From assembly GCA_041488095.1 (NCBI GenBank), contig JBGPOP010000028.1, forward strand, positions 1 to 60,679: DNA of 60,679 nucleotides. The letters run 5' to 3'. This stretch comes from DASYPQ01 sp041488095 (GTDB lineage Bacteria; Planctomycetota; UBA1135; GCA-002686595). Position numbers and translations under genes: made by a program. Below, piece after piece: positions 16,994 to 24,588 of the stretch. The notes under the pieces are model-generated. The model was not told the origin of the DNA. It ran no database searches and worked only from the letters and a program-made list of their open reading frames with translations. Position 1 is the first letter of the stretch; each line of letters begins with the position of its first letter.

Positions 16994-17020
16994 AAAAGGA
17001 GCCGGCTGCAAGCCGGTTCC
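16994..17020 (-). terminator. Intrinsic terminator (minus strand)
   Basis: On the minus strand GGAACCGGCT and AGCCGGCTCC form a ten-pair stem with one mismatch around a TGC loop, followed by TTTTCCC. It most likely ends transcription of the CHRD gene (stop at 17126). Confidence 0.8.
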
Positions 17021-17036
17021 CGGATCAAGCATCGAG

Positions 17037-17069
17037 GCTCGCGAACGGTCTGTCAAGCCGTCCGCGAGC
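17037..17069. repeat. Strong inverted repeat upstream of a terminator
   Basis: GCTCGCGAACGGT (17037-17049) pairs with GCCGTCCGCGAGC (17057-17069) at 11 of 13 positions. No T-run follows. It sits just ahead of the terminator at 16994-17020 in the direction of CHRD transcription and may protect the mRNA 3' end. Confidence 0.5.
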
Positions 17070-17125
17070 CCTGACGAACCCGGCGGGCGAAAGCGGCCTG
17101 GAAGGGCGGGCAGGGTGCCGCCTCA

Positions 17126-18022
17126 TCACATCCACAGGATCTCGACGCCGTTGCTGATGTTGAACGTGCTGCCCGCGGGGACGGGGCAGAAGACCGGGTC
17201 CGGGTCGCGGTAGTAGACCTGGTACCAGCGCGTGGAGCCCGGCGCGATCGTGTCCCCGAGAGCGGCCGATCGGGTGGTGATCGGAAGCTCGGCGCCCTCG
17301 GGATAGGCTACGGCTCCGCCCGTGGCGTTCTTGTTGCCGAGCCGCTTGAGCTGCCCGCCTGCGCAGCGCAGACCGTCGCCGTAGACGGTCGGGGAGATCA
17401 GGAGATTGCCCTGCAGGAAGATCGAAAGCGCGCTCGGCTTCTCGTTCGTCGCGATCAGGACCACGTTGTCCGGGCTGGTGTGTCCCGAAGCATTGAGCAA
17501 CGCACCACCGGTCGTGGCCGAGTTCTCGCAGCCGTGGCCCGCGGCGCCGCTGTTCCCGCACGGACAAGGCGCAATCGTGCCGTCGCCGAAGCAGAAGTTG
17601 GTCCCCACCGCCGGCGCGAGGACGTCGGTCCCGCGGATCTCGCCTCCCGTGTGCATCGAGCTGTGGATGTTCGTGTAGGTCGTCCCGGTGAGAAGGGCCG
17701 CTTCCTGCGCTGCCGTGCTCGCCAAGGACCCCGTCACGGGAGTGCCCAGTGGCAGCGGGAACAGGACCGAAGTGTTCGCAGTGTGGATGTGGGCCAGGAT
17801 CTCGGCCGAAGAAAGGTTCTGGAACGAGACGTTGTACTTGAGCACGTGGCTGAAGGTGTTCACCGTGTAGTCGGCCCTGCCCGTCGCTCCCGTCACGACG
17901 GGCGGCACCTCATTGGCGCCGTTCATGCTGGACTCGAGGTGGGTGATCTGCGCTCCCGCAAGGCCGGCTGTTACGGCCAGCGCGGGGACGAGAAGGGCGT
18001 GGGAGAGGAAGCGACGCGACAT
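17126..18022 (-). CDS. Secreted CHRD-domain protein with shared Cys-rich C-terminal module
   Basis: Protein of 298 residues with a signal peptide (LLVPALAVTAGLAGA). Residues 25-135 are a CHRD domain: SSMNGANEVPPVV at its start, then HIHTANTSVLFP and NIHSSMHTGGEIRG at its end. In bacteria this domain is found in secreted proteins of unknown role. The rest is the module seen at 10096-11535: FCFGDGTIAPCPCGNSGAAG, LSIFLQGN, GDGLRCAGGQLKRLG, TTRSAALGDTI and RWYQVYYRDPDP. AGGAG at a good distance from ATG 18022 fixes the start. A terminator follows at 16994-17020. The module is probably a surface or sorting domain rather than a catalytic one. Confidence 0.87.
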   Translation of the reverse strand: MSRRFLSHALLVPALAVTAGLAGAQITHLESSMNGANEVPPVVTGATGRADYTVNTFSHVLKYNVSFQNLSSAEILAHIHTANTSVLFPLPLGTPVTGSLASTAAQEAALLTGTTYTNIHSSMHTGGEIRGTDVLAPAVGTNFCFGDGTIAPCPCGNSGAAGHGCENSATTGGALLNASGHTSPDNVVLIATNEKPSALSIFLQGNLLISPTVYGDGLRCAGGQLKRLGNKNATGGAVAYPEGAELPITTRSAALGDTIAPGSTRWYQVYYRDPDPVFCPVPAGSTFNISNGVEILWM

Positions 18023-18180
18023 GCGGATTCTCCTGATTGGGGTTGCCTGCGCTGAATAGGCGGGCCTCGCAACGATTCTCGACGAACCCCGAGAAAGCGG
18101 CAAGGCGCGCAATCTGAATGTGGACGCACGGGGACCGGGGACGGTTCCCCTTCGTTGGCGGCGGGATGTTGTGACACGGT

Positions 18181-18777
18181 TCATACCCCCAGGCGGTGCG
18201 AGAGCCTGGGCAGGAAGCGACCCTTGCCGGCCATGCGCTCGCCGTAGCCGGGAACGCCCTGGAGGAGCCGTTCCTCGGCTCGGATCCGGCGCACGATCAA
18301 GGGCAGGTGCAGGAGGTTGAGCACGATCCAGGAGCGCCACGCGCCGAAGGCGAGGGGCACGGCGCTGAACTCGACCAGCACCGCGAGATAGTTGGGGTGG
18401 CGGACCCAGCGGTACGGCCCGCGCTCGACCACGCCGTGGGCCGGATCGACGACCGCCCTCGCGTTCCAGGCTGGGCCGAGCGACGCCACGCTCCAGTAGC
18501 GCAGGACCTGTGCCAGACCCGCGGCGACGAGCGCGCTTGCGACCAGGGCGGGTGGAGCGTGGGATCCGAGGAGGGCGGCCTCGATCGGCGGCAGCGCGAG
18601 CAGGCCGGCGTGCACCAGGACCAGGAGGGTCCATTCGAGATCGCTGCTCGCCGCAGAACCGCGCGTCGTGCGCAGGCGGGCTCGGGAGAGCGCGAGCTCG
18701 AAGGCGCGCTCGAGGCTGAAAACGGCGAGCAGCGCGATGCAGGTCCCGGGGATGCGTGTCAGGGGTCCCAGGACCAC
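18181..18777 (-). CDS. ICMT-family membrane methyltransferase (BpsB/YpbQ type)
   Basis: Protein of 198 residues with four or five membrane segments and the motifs of the isoprenylcysteine carboxyl methyltransferase family: GVVERGPYRWVRHPNYLAV and, near the C-terminus, RRIRAEERLLQGVPGYGE. Its ATG at 18777 lies inside the end of the type III polyketide synthase gene (19-base overlap), so the two are translationally coupled. In Bacillus subtilis the equivalent pair (bpsA-bpsB) makes alkylpyrones and methylates them to ethers. By that precedent this enzyme O-methylates the polyketide product at the membrane with S-adenosylmethionine. Confidence 0.85.
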   Translation of the reverse strand: MVLGPLTRIPGTCIALLAVFSLERAFELALSRARLRTTRGSAASSDLEWTLLVLVHAGLLALPPIEAALLGSHAPPALVASALVAAGLAQVLRYWSVASLGPAWNARAVVDPAHGVVERGPYRWVRHPNYLAVLVEFSAVPLAFGAWRSWIVLNLLHLPLIVRRIRAEERLLQGVPGYGERMAGKGRFLPRLSHRLGV

Positions 18778-19820
18778 AGCGAGAGCTCCAGGGAGAGTCC
18801 CGGACCGACTCCGACGAGCAGGGCCTCGCTCCCGGAAGGCGGCTGCACGCCGCGCTCGAGAGCCAGCTCGAGCAGGGTCAGGACCGAGGCCGAGGACAGA
18901 TTGCCATAGCGGCGCAGGGACTCGTGCGAGAGCGCGAGGGCGCCTTCGCCGAGCTCGAAGATCTCCGCGTAGGCTTCCAGGATGCGCCGACCTCCGGGGT
19001 GGACGAGGTGCAGGCCGACGTCGCCGATCTCACGTCCATGGCGCGTGAGAAAGGTCTCGACCGCGCCGCGCAGGTCACGCGCTAGCACGCCCGGCAGCTC
19101 GCGCTGGAGGACGATGCGCAGACCATGGCTGCCGATATCGAAGCCCATCATCGCGCCGGTCTCGGGCAGCAGGTGCGAGCCGACCGCCGTGAGGCGGGGT
19201 CCCGTTCCCCCCGGCGCGAGGACCGCCGCGGCCGCGCCGTCGCCGAAGAGCACGCTCGCGACCAGGTTCGTGCGGCGGACATCCTCCGAGACGAACGTCA
19301 GCGAGCACAACTCGACCGCCACGACCAGCGCTCGCTCGCCCTGTTGAACGAAACTTCCGGCCATGGAGAGCGCCAGCGCCCCGGCCGCGCAGCCGCTCTC
19401 CGTGATCGGGATGCGGCGCACGTCGGATCGCAGTCCGAGTGCGGGGACGAGGTCGACGTCGAGCGCCGGGATGGCGACGCCGGTGCAGGAGACGTCGATC
19501 AGGTGGTCGATCTCCCCGGGCGAGAGCCCGGAGCGCCTGATCGCTTCCGCCGCGGCCCGGGTCGCGAGATCGAGAGCCGCGCGGCGCCAGGCCGCGTTGC
19601 GATCGGTGAAGCTCCTCGGCGCGAGCGTCTCCTCGAGCGGCAGCGCGATGTGCCGGCACTCGACGCCCGAGCGCTCGACGAGCTGCCCGATGAAGGCCGG
19701 ATCCTCGTCCGGGAACAGGCGGCTCAGGACCGCGGCGGTCTCGCGCGCTCCGATCGTGTGGGGCGGCAGCGCCGAGGACACCGCGGCCAGTCGCACGGCG
19801 GGGCGGGCGGGGAAGATCAT
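18759..19820 (-). CDS. Type III polyketide synthase (alkylpyrone/alkylresorcinol type)
   Basis: Protein of 353 residues, slightly short for the chalcone/stilbene synthase family (about 370). It extends an acyl starter with malonyl-CoA units and cyclises the chain. The catalytic triad is visible: Cys144 in ITESGCAAGALAL, His274 in HLVHPGGRRILEA and Asn307 in RRYGNLSSASV. FGDGAAAAVLAP and the C-terminal GVGPGLSLELSLW loop also match. It is followed by the overlapping ICMT-type methyltransferase gene, an arrangement known for alkylpyrone methyl ethers. ATG 19820 begins directly at the conserved N-terminus. Starter length and product cannot be read from sequence. Confidence 0.92.
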   Translation of the reverse strand: MIFPARPAVRLAAVSSALPPHTIGARETAAVLSRLFPDEDPAFIGQLVERSGVECRHIALPLEETLAPRSFTDRNAAWRRAALDLATRAAAEAIRRSGLSPGEIDHLIDVSCTGVAIPALDVDLVPALGLRSDVRRIPITESGCAAGALALSMAGSFVQQGERALVVAVELCSLTFVSEDVRRTNLVASVLFGDGAAAAVLAPGGTGPRLTAVGSHLLPETGAMMGFDIGSHGLRIVLQRELPGVLARDLRGAVETFLTRHGREIGDVGLHLVHPGGRRILEAYAEIFELGEGALALSHESLRRYGNLSSASVLTLLELALERGVQPPSGSEALLVGVGPGLSLELSLWSWDP

Positions 19821-19885
19821 GCGCGTCTCCTAGGGCGCGGGACGACGAGGCGTGACCGGGATTCCGAGCGCGAGAGCCGCGGAGC

Positions 19886-20674
19886 CTACTTCTTCAGGAT
19901 CCCGCCCGCGCCCTTCAGCGCGCCTTCCAGTCCGTGGAGCACATCCTTCGCGCCGCCACCGACCGCACCCTTCAGGCCCGCGAGGCCGCGGCCGAGGTCC
20001 TTGGCCAGGTCGGCCGGGAAGATGTCCTTGCCGGCGGAGAGCACGTTCTCGAGGATCGCCTGGAGCACGGCTCGCGTCAGCCTGGCCACGATCTCGGTGG
20101 TGCTGCCGTCGGATCGGAAGTCGTCGATCACGATGCTCGGAGCCTCGACCTCCATCGAGCCCGAGGCGAGCGGGACGCCCGAGAGGCGCAGGCCGGCCCG
20201 GACGTTCCGGATCTCGATCTTCCGGATCGCGAGCTGGCGGCCGCCCTGGGACGCGGCCGTGTTCCCCTTGTCTCCGGAGGAGAGCTTCTCCAGGTTCGCG
20301 AGGATTTTTCCGTAGTTCGTCCCGGAGCCGACCCGCTCGAGGTTCAGCTCGACGCCGTCGAGGAGGAGCTCGTCCATCTGGATCGTGTCCGAGAGGATCG
20401 ACCCGCTCTGCCAGGTGGCTCGCGCGGAGGCGAGGCGCACGAACGGCTCGGGCCGGAATCCGGGCGGGTTGGCGAGCGAGAGGTCCCGGATGCCGAAGCG
20501 CCCGGAGAAGAAGCTCGCGTCGACACCGCCGACCCGGGTCTCGACGCCGGTCGCGTAGGTCGAGCCCTTCTCGATGGCCGAGCCGACGAGGGGATCGAGG
20601 AAGAACCATCCCGCGGCGAGGCCCGCGCAGGCGAGAAGGAGGACGGCGAGCAGCGCGCGCTTCACGAGCTTCAT
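19886..20674 (-). CDS. AsmA-like membrane-anchored protein
   Basis: Protein of 262 residues with an N-terminal membrane anchor (ALLAVLLLACAGLAAGWFF). It continues with a pattern typical of AsmA/DUF748-type proteins: AIEKGSTYATGVETRVGGVD, RFGIRDLSLANPPGF and LLLDGVELNLERVGSGTNYG. A Gly/Ala-rich amphipathic C-terminus follows (LAGLKGAVGGGAKDVLHGLE). AsmA-family proteins sit in the periplasm and are linked to lipid transport or outer-membrane assembly; this short member has only the first repeat-like units. Spaced 106 bases from the cytochrome gene upstream on the same strand; a joint role is not evident. Confidence 0.7.
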   Translation of the reverse strand: MKLVKRALLAVLLLACAGLAAGWFFLDPLVGSAIEKGSTYATGVETRVGGVDASFFSGRFGIRDLSLANPPGFRPEPFVRLASARATWQSGSILSDTIQMDELLLDGVELNLERVGSGTNYGKILANLEKLSSGDKGNTAASQGGRQLAIRKIEIRNVRAGLRLSGVPLASGSMEVEAPSIVIDDFRSDGSTTEIVARLTRAVLQAILENVLSAGKDIFPADLAKDLGRGLAGLKGAVGGGAKDVLHGLEGALKGAGGILKK

Positions 20675-20780
20675 CGGAGCGCGAGTCTACGCGGCGGCGG
20701 CAGGCCGAGGAAAGGCTCGCGGCCGCTCTCCGGGAGGACGGGAACGGCCGCAAGCGCAGGGGCGATCGGGAGGAGCGGGT

Positions 20781-22865
20781 CTAGGGACAGAAATCGACGT
20801 GCAGGCCGTTCGTCAGGCCGAGGTGCTGCCGCGCCTGGGAATCGCGGAAGATGGCCTGGTAGTACAGCTCGGTGCCGACCATCGCGGGCGTCACCGGGAT
20901 CGGGACCGACACGCCGCCGGTCCCGCTCAGGAAGAAGTTGGTGACGCGCACGAGCGGCGTGGCGAGGTACAGGGTGCCTGCCGCATAGGGCGTCGTCGCC
21001 GGCCCTGCGCTCCGGAACAGCGTGCCGAGCACGTTGGGCTTGCCGTTCTGGACCACGACCGCGAAGTTGTTCAGGGTCTGGGTCGGCGAGCCCGCGAAGG
21101 TCAGACGGGGGTATCCTCCGGCCGCCAGCTGTTTCGAGATGCCGTAGGGCAGCGGTTGCGGGCACGCGTCGAACAAGAGGTCGATCGAAGCCGTCTTCAG
21201 GAGGACCGGTGCGCTCTTGCCATTCGTCACCCACTGGTTGTAGGCGGTCTGGCCGGCGTTGTTCGTGGTGTTCGTGTTGAGCAGGAACTCCATGTACTCC
21301 CGCGAGCTGGTCTGGTGGTAGACGGTCACCTGCGCCCGCGTCGCGGCCGCAGGGATGGCGAACAGGGTGTCGTCCCAGTAGCGCTGCTCCAGGTAGCTCG
21401 CGCCGACGGGAAGAGCCTGGACCGAGTCGAACGCCGCATTGCTGAAGCCGCGCGGCGGGATGCGGTTGTCCTTGTAGACCTGGTTGTTGAGCACGAAGTG
21501 GAAGCTCTCGGCCGCGGGCAGGCCGGTGGTCATCGCCATGTTCGCGTCGAGGCCGAGCTTGGCCTCGTAGACCTTCGTGTCGACCGTCGTCAGGGTGGCG
21601 GTCGTCGCGTCGTACGCGCCGCGCTCGGCGACGAGCGTGTTGGACCCGTCGTAGAACTGGACGTTGATCCACATGCGGCGGCCCTCGGCGTAGCCGGTGG
21701 GCAGCTTGTGGCCGGTCTGGTTGACGATGCGCACGCCGAGCTGGCCGCTCGAGGTGTAGAGGTCGAGGTCGACCGCCTTCGCGAGCATCAGCGTGTTGCG
21801 CGCGTGCGCATCGGCGACCGACTGGGTCGAGAGCCCGGTTTCGCTGTCGGGGTAGAGGTTGCGCACCGCGTCGAGCACCCACGAGTTGGAGCCGTTGAAG
21901 TCGTGCAGCGGCAGGTCGTCGCGCACCGCTCCGCCGAGGACGGGCTGGCAAGCGGTGCCGTGTGTCGTGGGCATGTGGCAGTCCTGGCAGGAGCTCACCA
22001 AGATGGTGTTGCCGCCGAAGCGCCCGTTCACGTCGATCGGCGCCTGCGCGTAGATGCTCTTCGACCATTCGCTCCAGGTCCGCTCGATCGGGAACTCGTC
22101 GTGCTTGTCGTGCGTGGGGTGCTGGGCGTTCAGCGTGTTCAGCGCGTAGCTCCCGTCCATCTGCCGGGTCATCGCAGGATTGCTGACCTCGTGGCAGTTG
22201 GCGCACAGGAGCGCCTCCTCGTGGAACGGCGACTCGAGCCAGTCGTGCAGGTAGAAGTTCGGTCCCAGGTCGAAGGGCCCGCGGCGGTTGTCGTTGGGGT
22301 CGATCACGTACTCGCCGTTGCCGATGCTGAAGGGGATCTGCGGGAGCAGGGCCAGGATGCGCCGGTCGACCGGCGGGTTCACGCCCTGCTCGTAGAAGGG
22401 ATCGACCAGGCGGTGGCAGAGGTGGCAGGTGACGCCGTCGAAGTCGCCCAGGCTGTTGTCCAGGGCGGATCCGTCGGGAGGCGTGCTGCGGCCGTCGAGC
22501 CAGGCGCCGGGCGCGTGACAGCGCAGGCACATCTCGCCCGAGTTCGACATGTCCTGGTTGGCGATCGCGAGCGCGGCGTGCATCACCGGGTCGCGCGTCG
22601 CCTGCGCCATCATGCTCGCGGCCCAGCGCGTGTAAGGCTCCTGGTTCACGTCGTAGCCGCCGTGGCAGACCGAGCAGTTCCCGGAGGGATAGATGGACTG
22701 GAGGATCGTCTGCGGCTGCGTGCCGGGCTGCCTGAAGTCCTCGGGCGTGGTCGGGATGGGGAGGCTGGCGAGCAGGCTCGAAGCGGAGAGTCCCAGGGTG
22801 GAAGCCAGGAGCGCGATCCCGGAATAGAACGCGGGTCGCTTCGAGGGCGCGATGAAGATCTTCAT
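20781..22865 (-). CDS. Secreted five-haem c-type cytochrome with YYRDP-like terminus
   Basis: Protein of 694 residues with an N-terminal export segment. Five CxxCH haem-binding motifs occur at residues 64 (CSVCH), 113 (CLRCH), 147 (CHLCH), 221 (CANCH) and 293 (CQDCH), so the first 320 residues are a multihaem electron-transfer domain. The rest is beta-rich: VRIVNQTGHKLPTGYAEGRR, a motif seen next to multihaem domains in similar proteins, then a long region ending ELYYQAIFRDSQARQHLGLT. That end resembles the shared C-terminal module of the other secreted proteins here. ATG 22865 is the first start giving the signal-like segment. The frame is open for 2 kb upstream, but that stretch is antisense noise over the sulfatase gene. 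Extracellular electron transfer is a possible role. Confidence 0.85.
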   Translation of the reverse strand: MKIFIAPSKRPAFYSGIALLASTLGLSASSLLASLPIPTTPEDFRQPGTQPQTILQSIYPSGNCSVCHGGYDVNQEPYTRWAASMMAQATRDPVMHAALAIANQDMSNSGEMCLRCHAPGAWLDGRSTPPDGSALDNSLGDFDGVTCHLCHRLVDPFYEQGVNPPVDRRILALLPQIPFSIGNGEYVIDPNDNRRGPFDLGPNFYLHDWLESPFHEEALLCANCHEVSNPAMTRQMDGSYALNTLNAQHPTHDKHDEFPIERTWSEWSKSIYAQAPIDVNGRFGGNTILVSSCQDCHMPTTHGTACQPVLGGAVRDDLPLHDFNGSNSWVLDAVRNLYPDSETGLSTQSVADAHARNTLMLAKAVDLDLYTSSGQLGVRIVNQTGHKLPTGYAEGRRMWINVQFYDGSNTLVAERGAYDATTATLTTVDTKVYEAKLGLDANMAMTTGLPAAESFHFVLNNQVYKDNRIPPRGFSNAAFDSVQALPVGASYLEQRYWDDTLFAIPAAATRAQVTVYHQTSSREYMEFLLNTNTTNNAGQTAYNQWVTNGKSAPVLLKTASIDLLFDACPQPLPYGISKQLAAGGYPRLTFAGSPTQTLNNFAVVVQNGKPNVLGTLFRSAGPATTPYAAGTLYLATPLVRVTNFFLSGTGGVSVPIPVTPAMVGTELYYQAIFRDSQARQHLGLTNGLHVDFCP

Positions 22866-23023
22866 GCTCGAATCCGGGGGGTGAAGGGCGGGTCGATGCG
22901 CGCCACGCGAGCGTCCCGCTCCCTGCGGAGACGCTGAAAAAATGCTCCCACAGGTTCCCGGGGCGGTCAAGGCGGGAAACCACATGTCTGCTTCTTCTCG
23001 ACCCGGAGCCCCGGTCGGGCTCG

Positions 23024-24502
23024 TCACTTCGCGATGAGAAGCGGCGGCGAACCGCAGCGCGGACAATTCCGCGGATCGGGGCTTCTCCAGTCTGCGTGCT
23101 CGGGGCAGGTCCAGTTCCAGGTAGGGTCGGCCGAGGATTCGCCGGCTCCGGCGTAGCCGAGGCCGGCCAGGGCGCGCTGCGCGGATACGTCCTGGTGCGT
23201 ATCCAGCGCGGGAAACGGCGCTGCGACCCAGGGTCGCCGTCGCGCGAGCTCCCTCTCGAGGGGGAGCGCCTCGTCCGCGCGCACGGCGAACAGGTTCTCC
23301 CGCTCGCCGGGATCGCGCTCCAGGTCGAAGAGCTCGCTCGCTGCGGGGTGCGCGGGCCGGTAGACGAGCTTCCAGCGTGCGCTCATCGCGCAGTAGAGGA
23401 AGTCGTCCAACGGCCGGCTCCGGATCTGCAGGGCGTTGCGGTCGTAGCCGTTGATCGCATCGGCGAGCGCGATCCGCGGGGGCTCGGCGCGCCCCTCGAT
23501 GAATCCGCGCAGGCTCTTCCCGTCGATCGGTCGGGGAGGCGCGAGCCCCAGGTAGTCGAGCAGCGTGGGGAGGAGATCGGTCGTGCGGACGAGCGCGCCG
23601 ACGCTCGCGGCATGGCGAACGCCAGGCACGCGCAGGAGGAGCGGCACGCGGATCTCCTCCTGATAGAGGATGCGATGGTGCTGCCAGCCGTGGTCTCCGA
23701 GTCCCTCGCCGTGGTCGGCGACCGCGGCGACCAGCGTGTGCTCCCACGCGCCGCTGGCTCGCAGCGCCGCGACCAGGCGCGCGATCTGGGCGTCCATGTA
23801 GCGCACCTCGGCGGCGTAGAGCTCGGGCGAGAGATCCACCGTCCCGGGCGGCGGCGGTGGAACGCCCGCGGGCAAGGCCTCGGGCGGGGGAGAGAGAGCC
23901 GCGTCGTGCGGATCGAAGTAGTGCACCCACAGGAAGAAGGGCTGCGTCGCTCCGCGCAGCCACTCGATCGCCCGATTGGTCGTCGCATCCGCTCGCCGCT
24001 GGAGGCGCGAGAGGTTCCAGGTCGGGTTGCCCGCCGGACCGGCCTCGAGCGCGCCTTCGGGACAGTCGAACAGGTCGAACCCGCGCTCGAACCCGTACGC
24101 GGAGGACACCGGGAAGGCGCTGAGCACCGCCGCCGTCCGGTACCCGCGCTCGCGCAGGATCGTGGCGATCGTCGGCACGTCCGCGGGGAGCCTCGTCCCG
24201 GCGCCCGCAGCCAGCACGCGCACGCCGTGGCCCGAGTTGTCGAGACCGGAGAGGATCGAGGCGTGCGACACCGGCGTCAGCGCGGCGGTCGCGATCGCCA
24301 GATCGAAGCGCGTCCCCTCGCGTGCGATCGCGTCCAGGCAGGGCGTCGGATCCCCGCTCCTCCCGTAGCAGCCCAGATAGTCGGCGCGCGTCGTGTCGAG
24401 CGTCACCAGGAGAACGCACGGCCGCGCTTCGGGCGCCCGGCTGCAGGCTGCGCCGGCGAGCGCGGCCACGACCGCTGACGCGAAGAGCTTGCCCGTGGAC
24501 AT
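23024..24502 (-). CDS. Sulfatase-family lipoprotein with C-terminal zinc-ribbon-like tail
   Basis: Protein of 492 residues with a lipobox (LAGAAC). The PF00884 fold is shown by LLVTLDTTRADYLGCYG, VHYFDPHDAAL, AVADHGEGLGDHG and TTDLLPTLLDYLG. The nucleophile region reads LTPVSHASILSG, with Thr where sulfatases have Cys/Ser, so classical formylglycine chemistry is unlikely. The last 45 residues are unusual: after GLGYAG comes WTCPEHADW and NCPRCGSPPLL, a CPxH...CPxCG pattern like the short heavy-metal/zinc-ribbon motif of other families. Substrate unknown; phosphate or phosphonate ester hydrolysis or transfer is possible. ATG 24502 gives the lipoprotein signal. The MORN-repeat lipoprotein gene is divergent, 86 bases away. 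Confidence 0.83.
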   Translation of the reverse strand: MSTGKLFASAVVAALAGAACSRAPEARPCVLLVTLDTTRADYLGCYGRSGDPTPCLDAIAREGTRFDLAIATAALTPVSHASILSGLDNSGHGVRVLAAGAGTRLPADVPTIATILRERGYRTAAVLSAFPVSSAYGFERGFDLFDCPEGALEAGPAGNPTWNLSRLQRRADATTNRAIEWLRGATQPFFLWVHYFDPHDAALSPPPEALPAGVPPPPPGTVDLSPELYAAEVRYMDAQIARLVAALRASGAWEHTLVAAVADHGEGLGDHGWQHHRILYQEEIRVPLLLRVPGVRHAASVGALVRTTDLLPTLLDYLGLAPPRPIDGKSLRGFIEGRAEPPRIALADAINGYDRNALQIRSRPLDDFLYCAMSARWKLVYRPAHPAASELFDLERDPGERENLFAVRADEALPLERELARRRPWVAAPFPALDTHQDVSAQRALAGLGYAGAGESSADPTWNWTCPEHADWRSPDPRNCPRCGSPPLLIAK

Positions 24503-24588
24503 GCGGCGATCCTACCGCGAGCTGAGCACCGGATCCGGCCTCGCATGTGGAGGTGCGTGCGCCCCCGGCTCCCGCTACCATGGACGGG

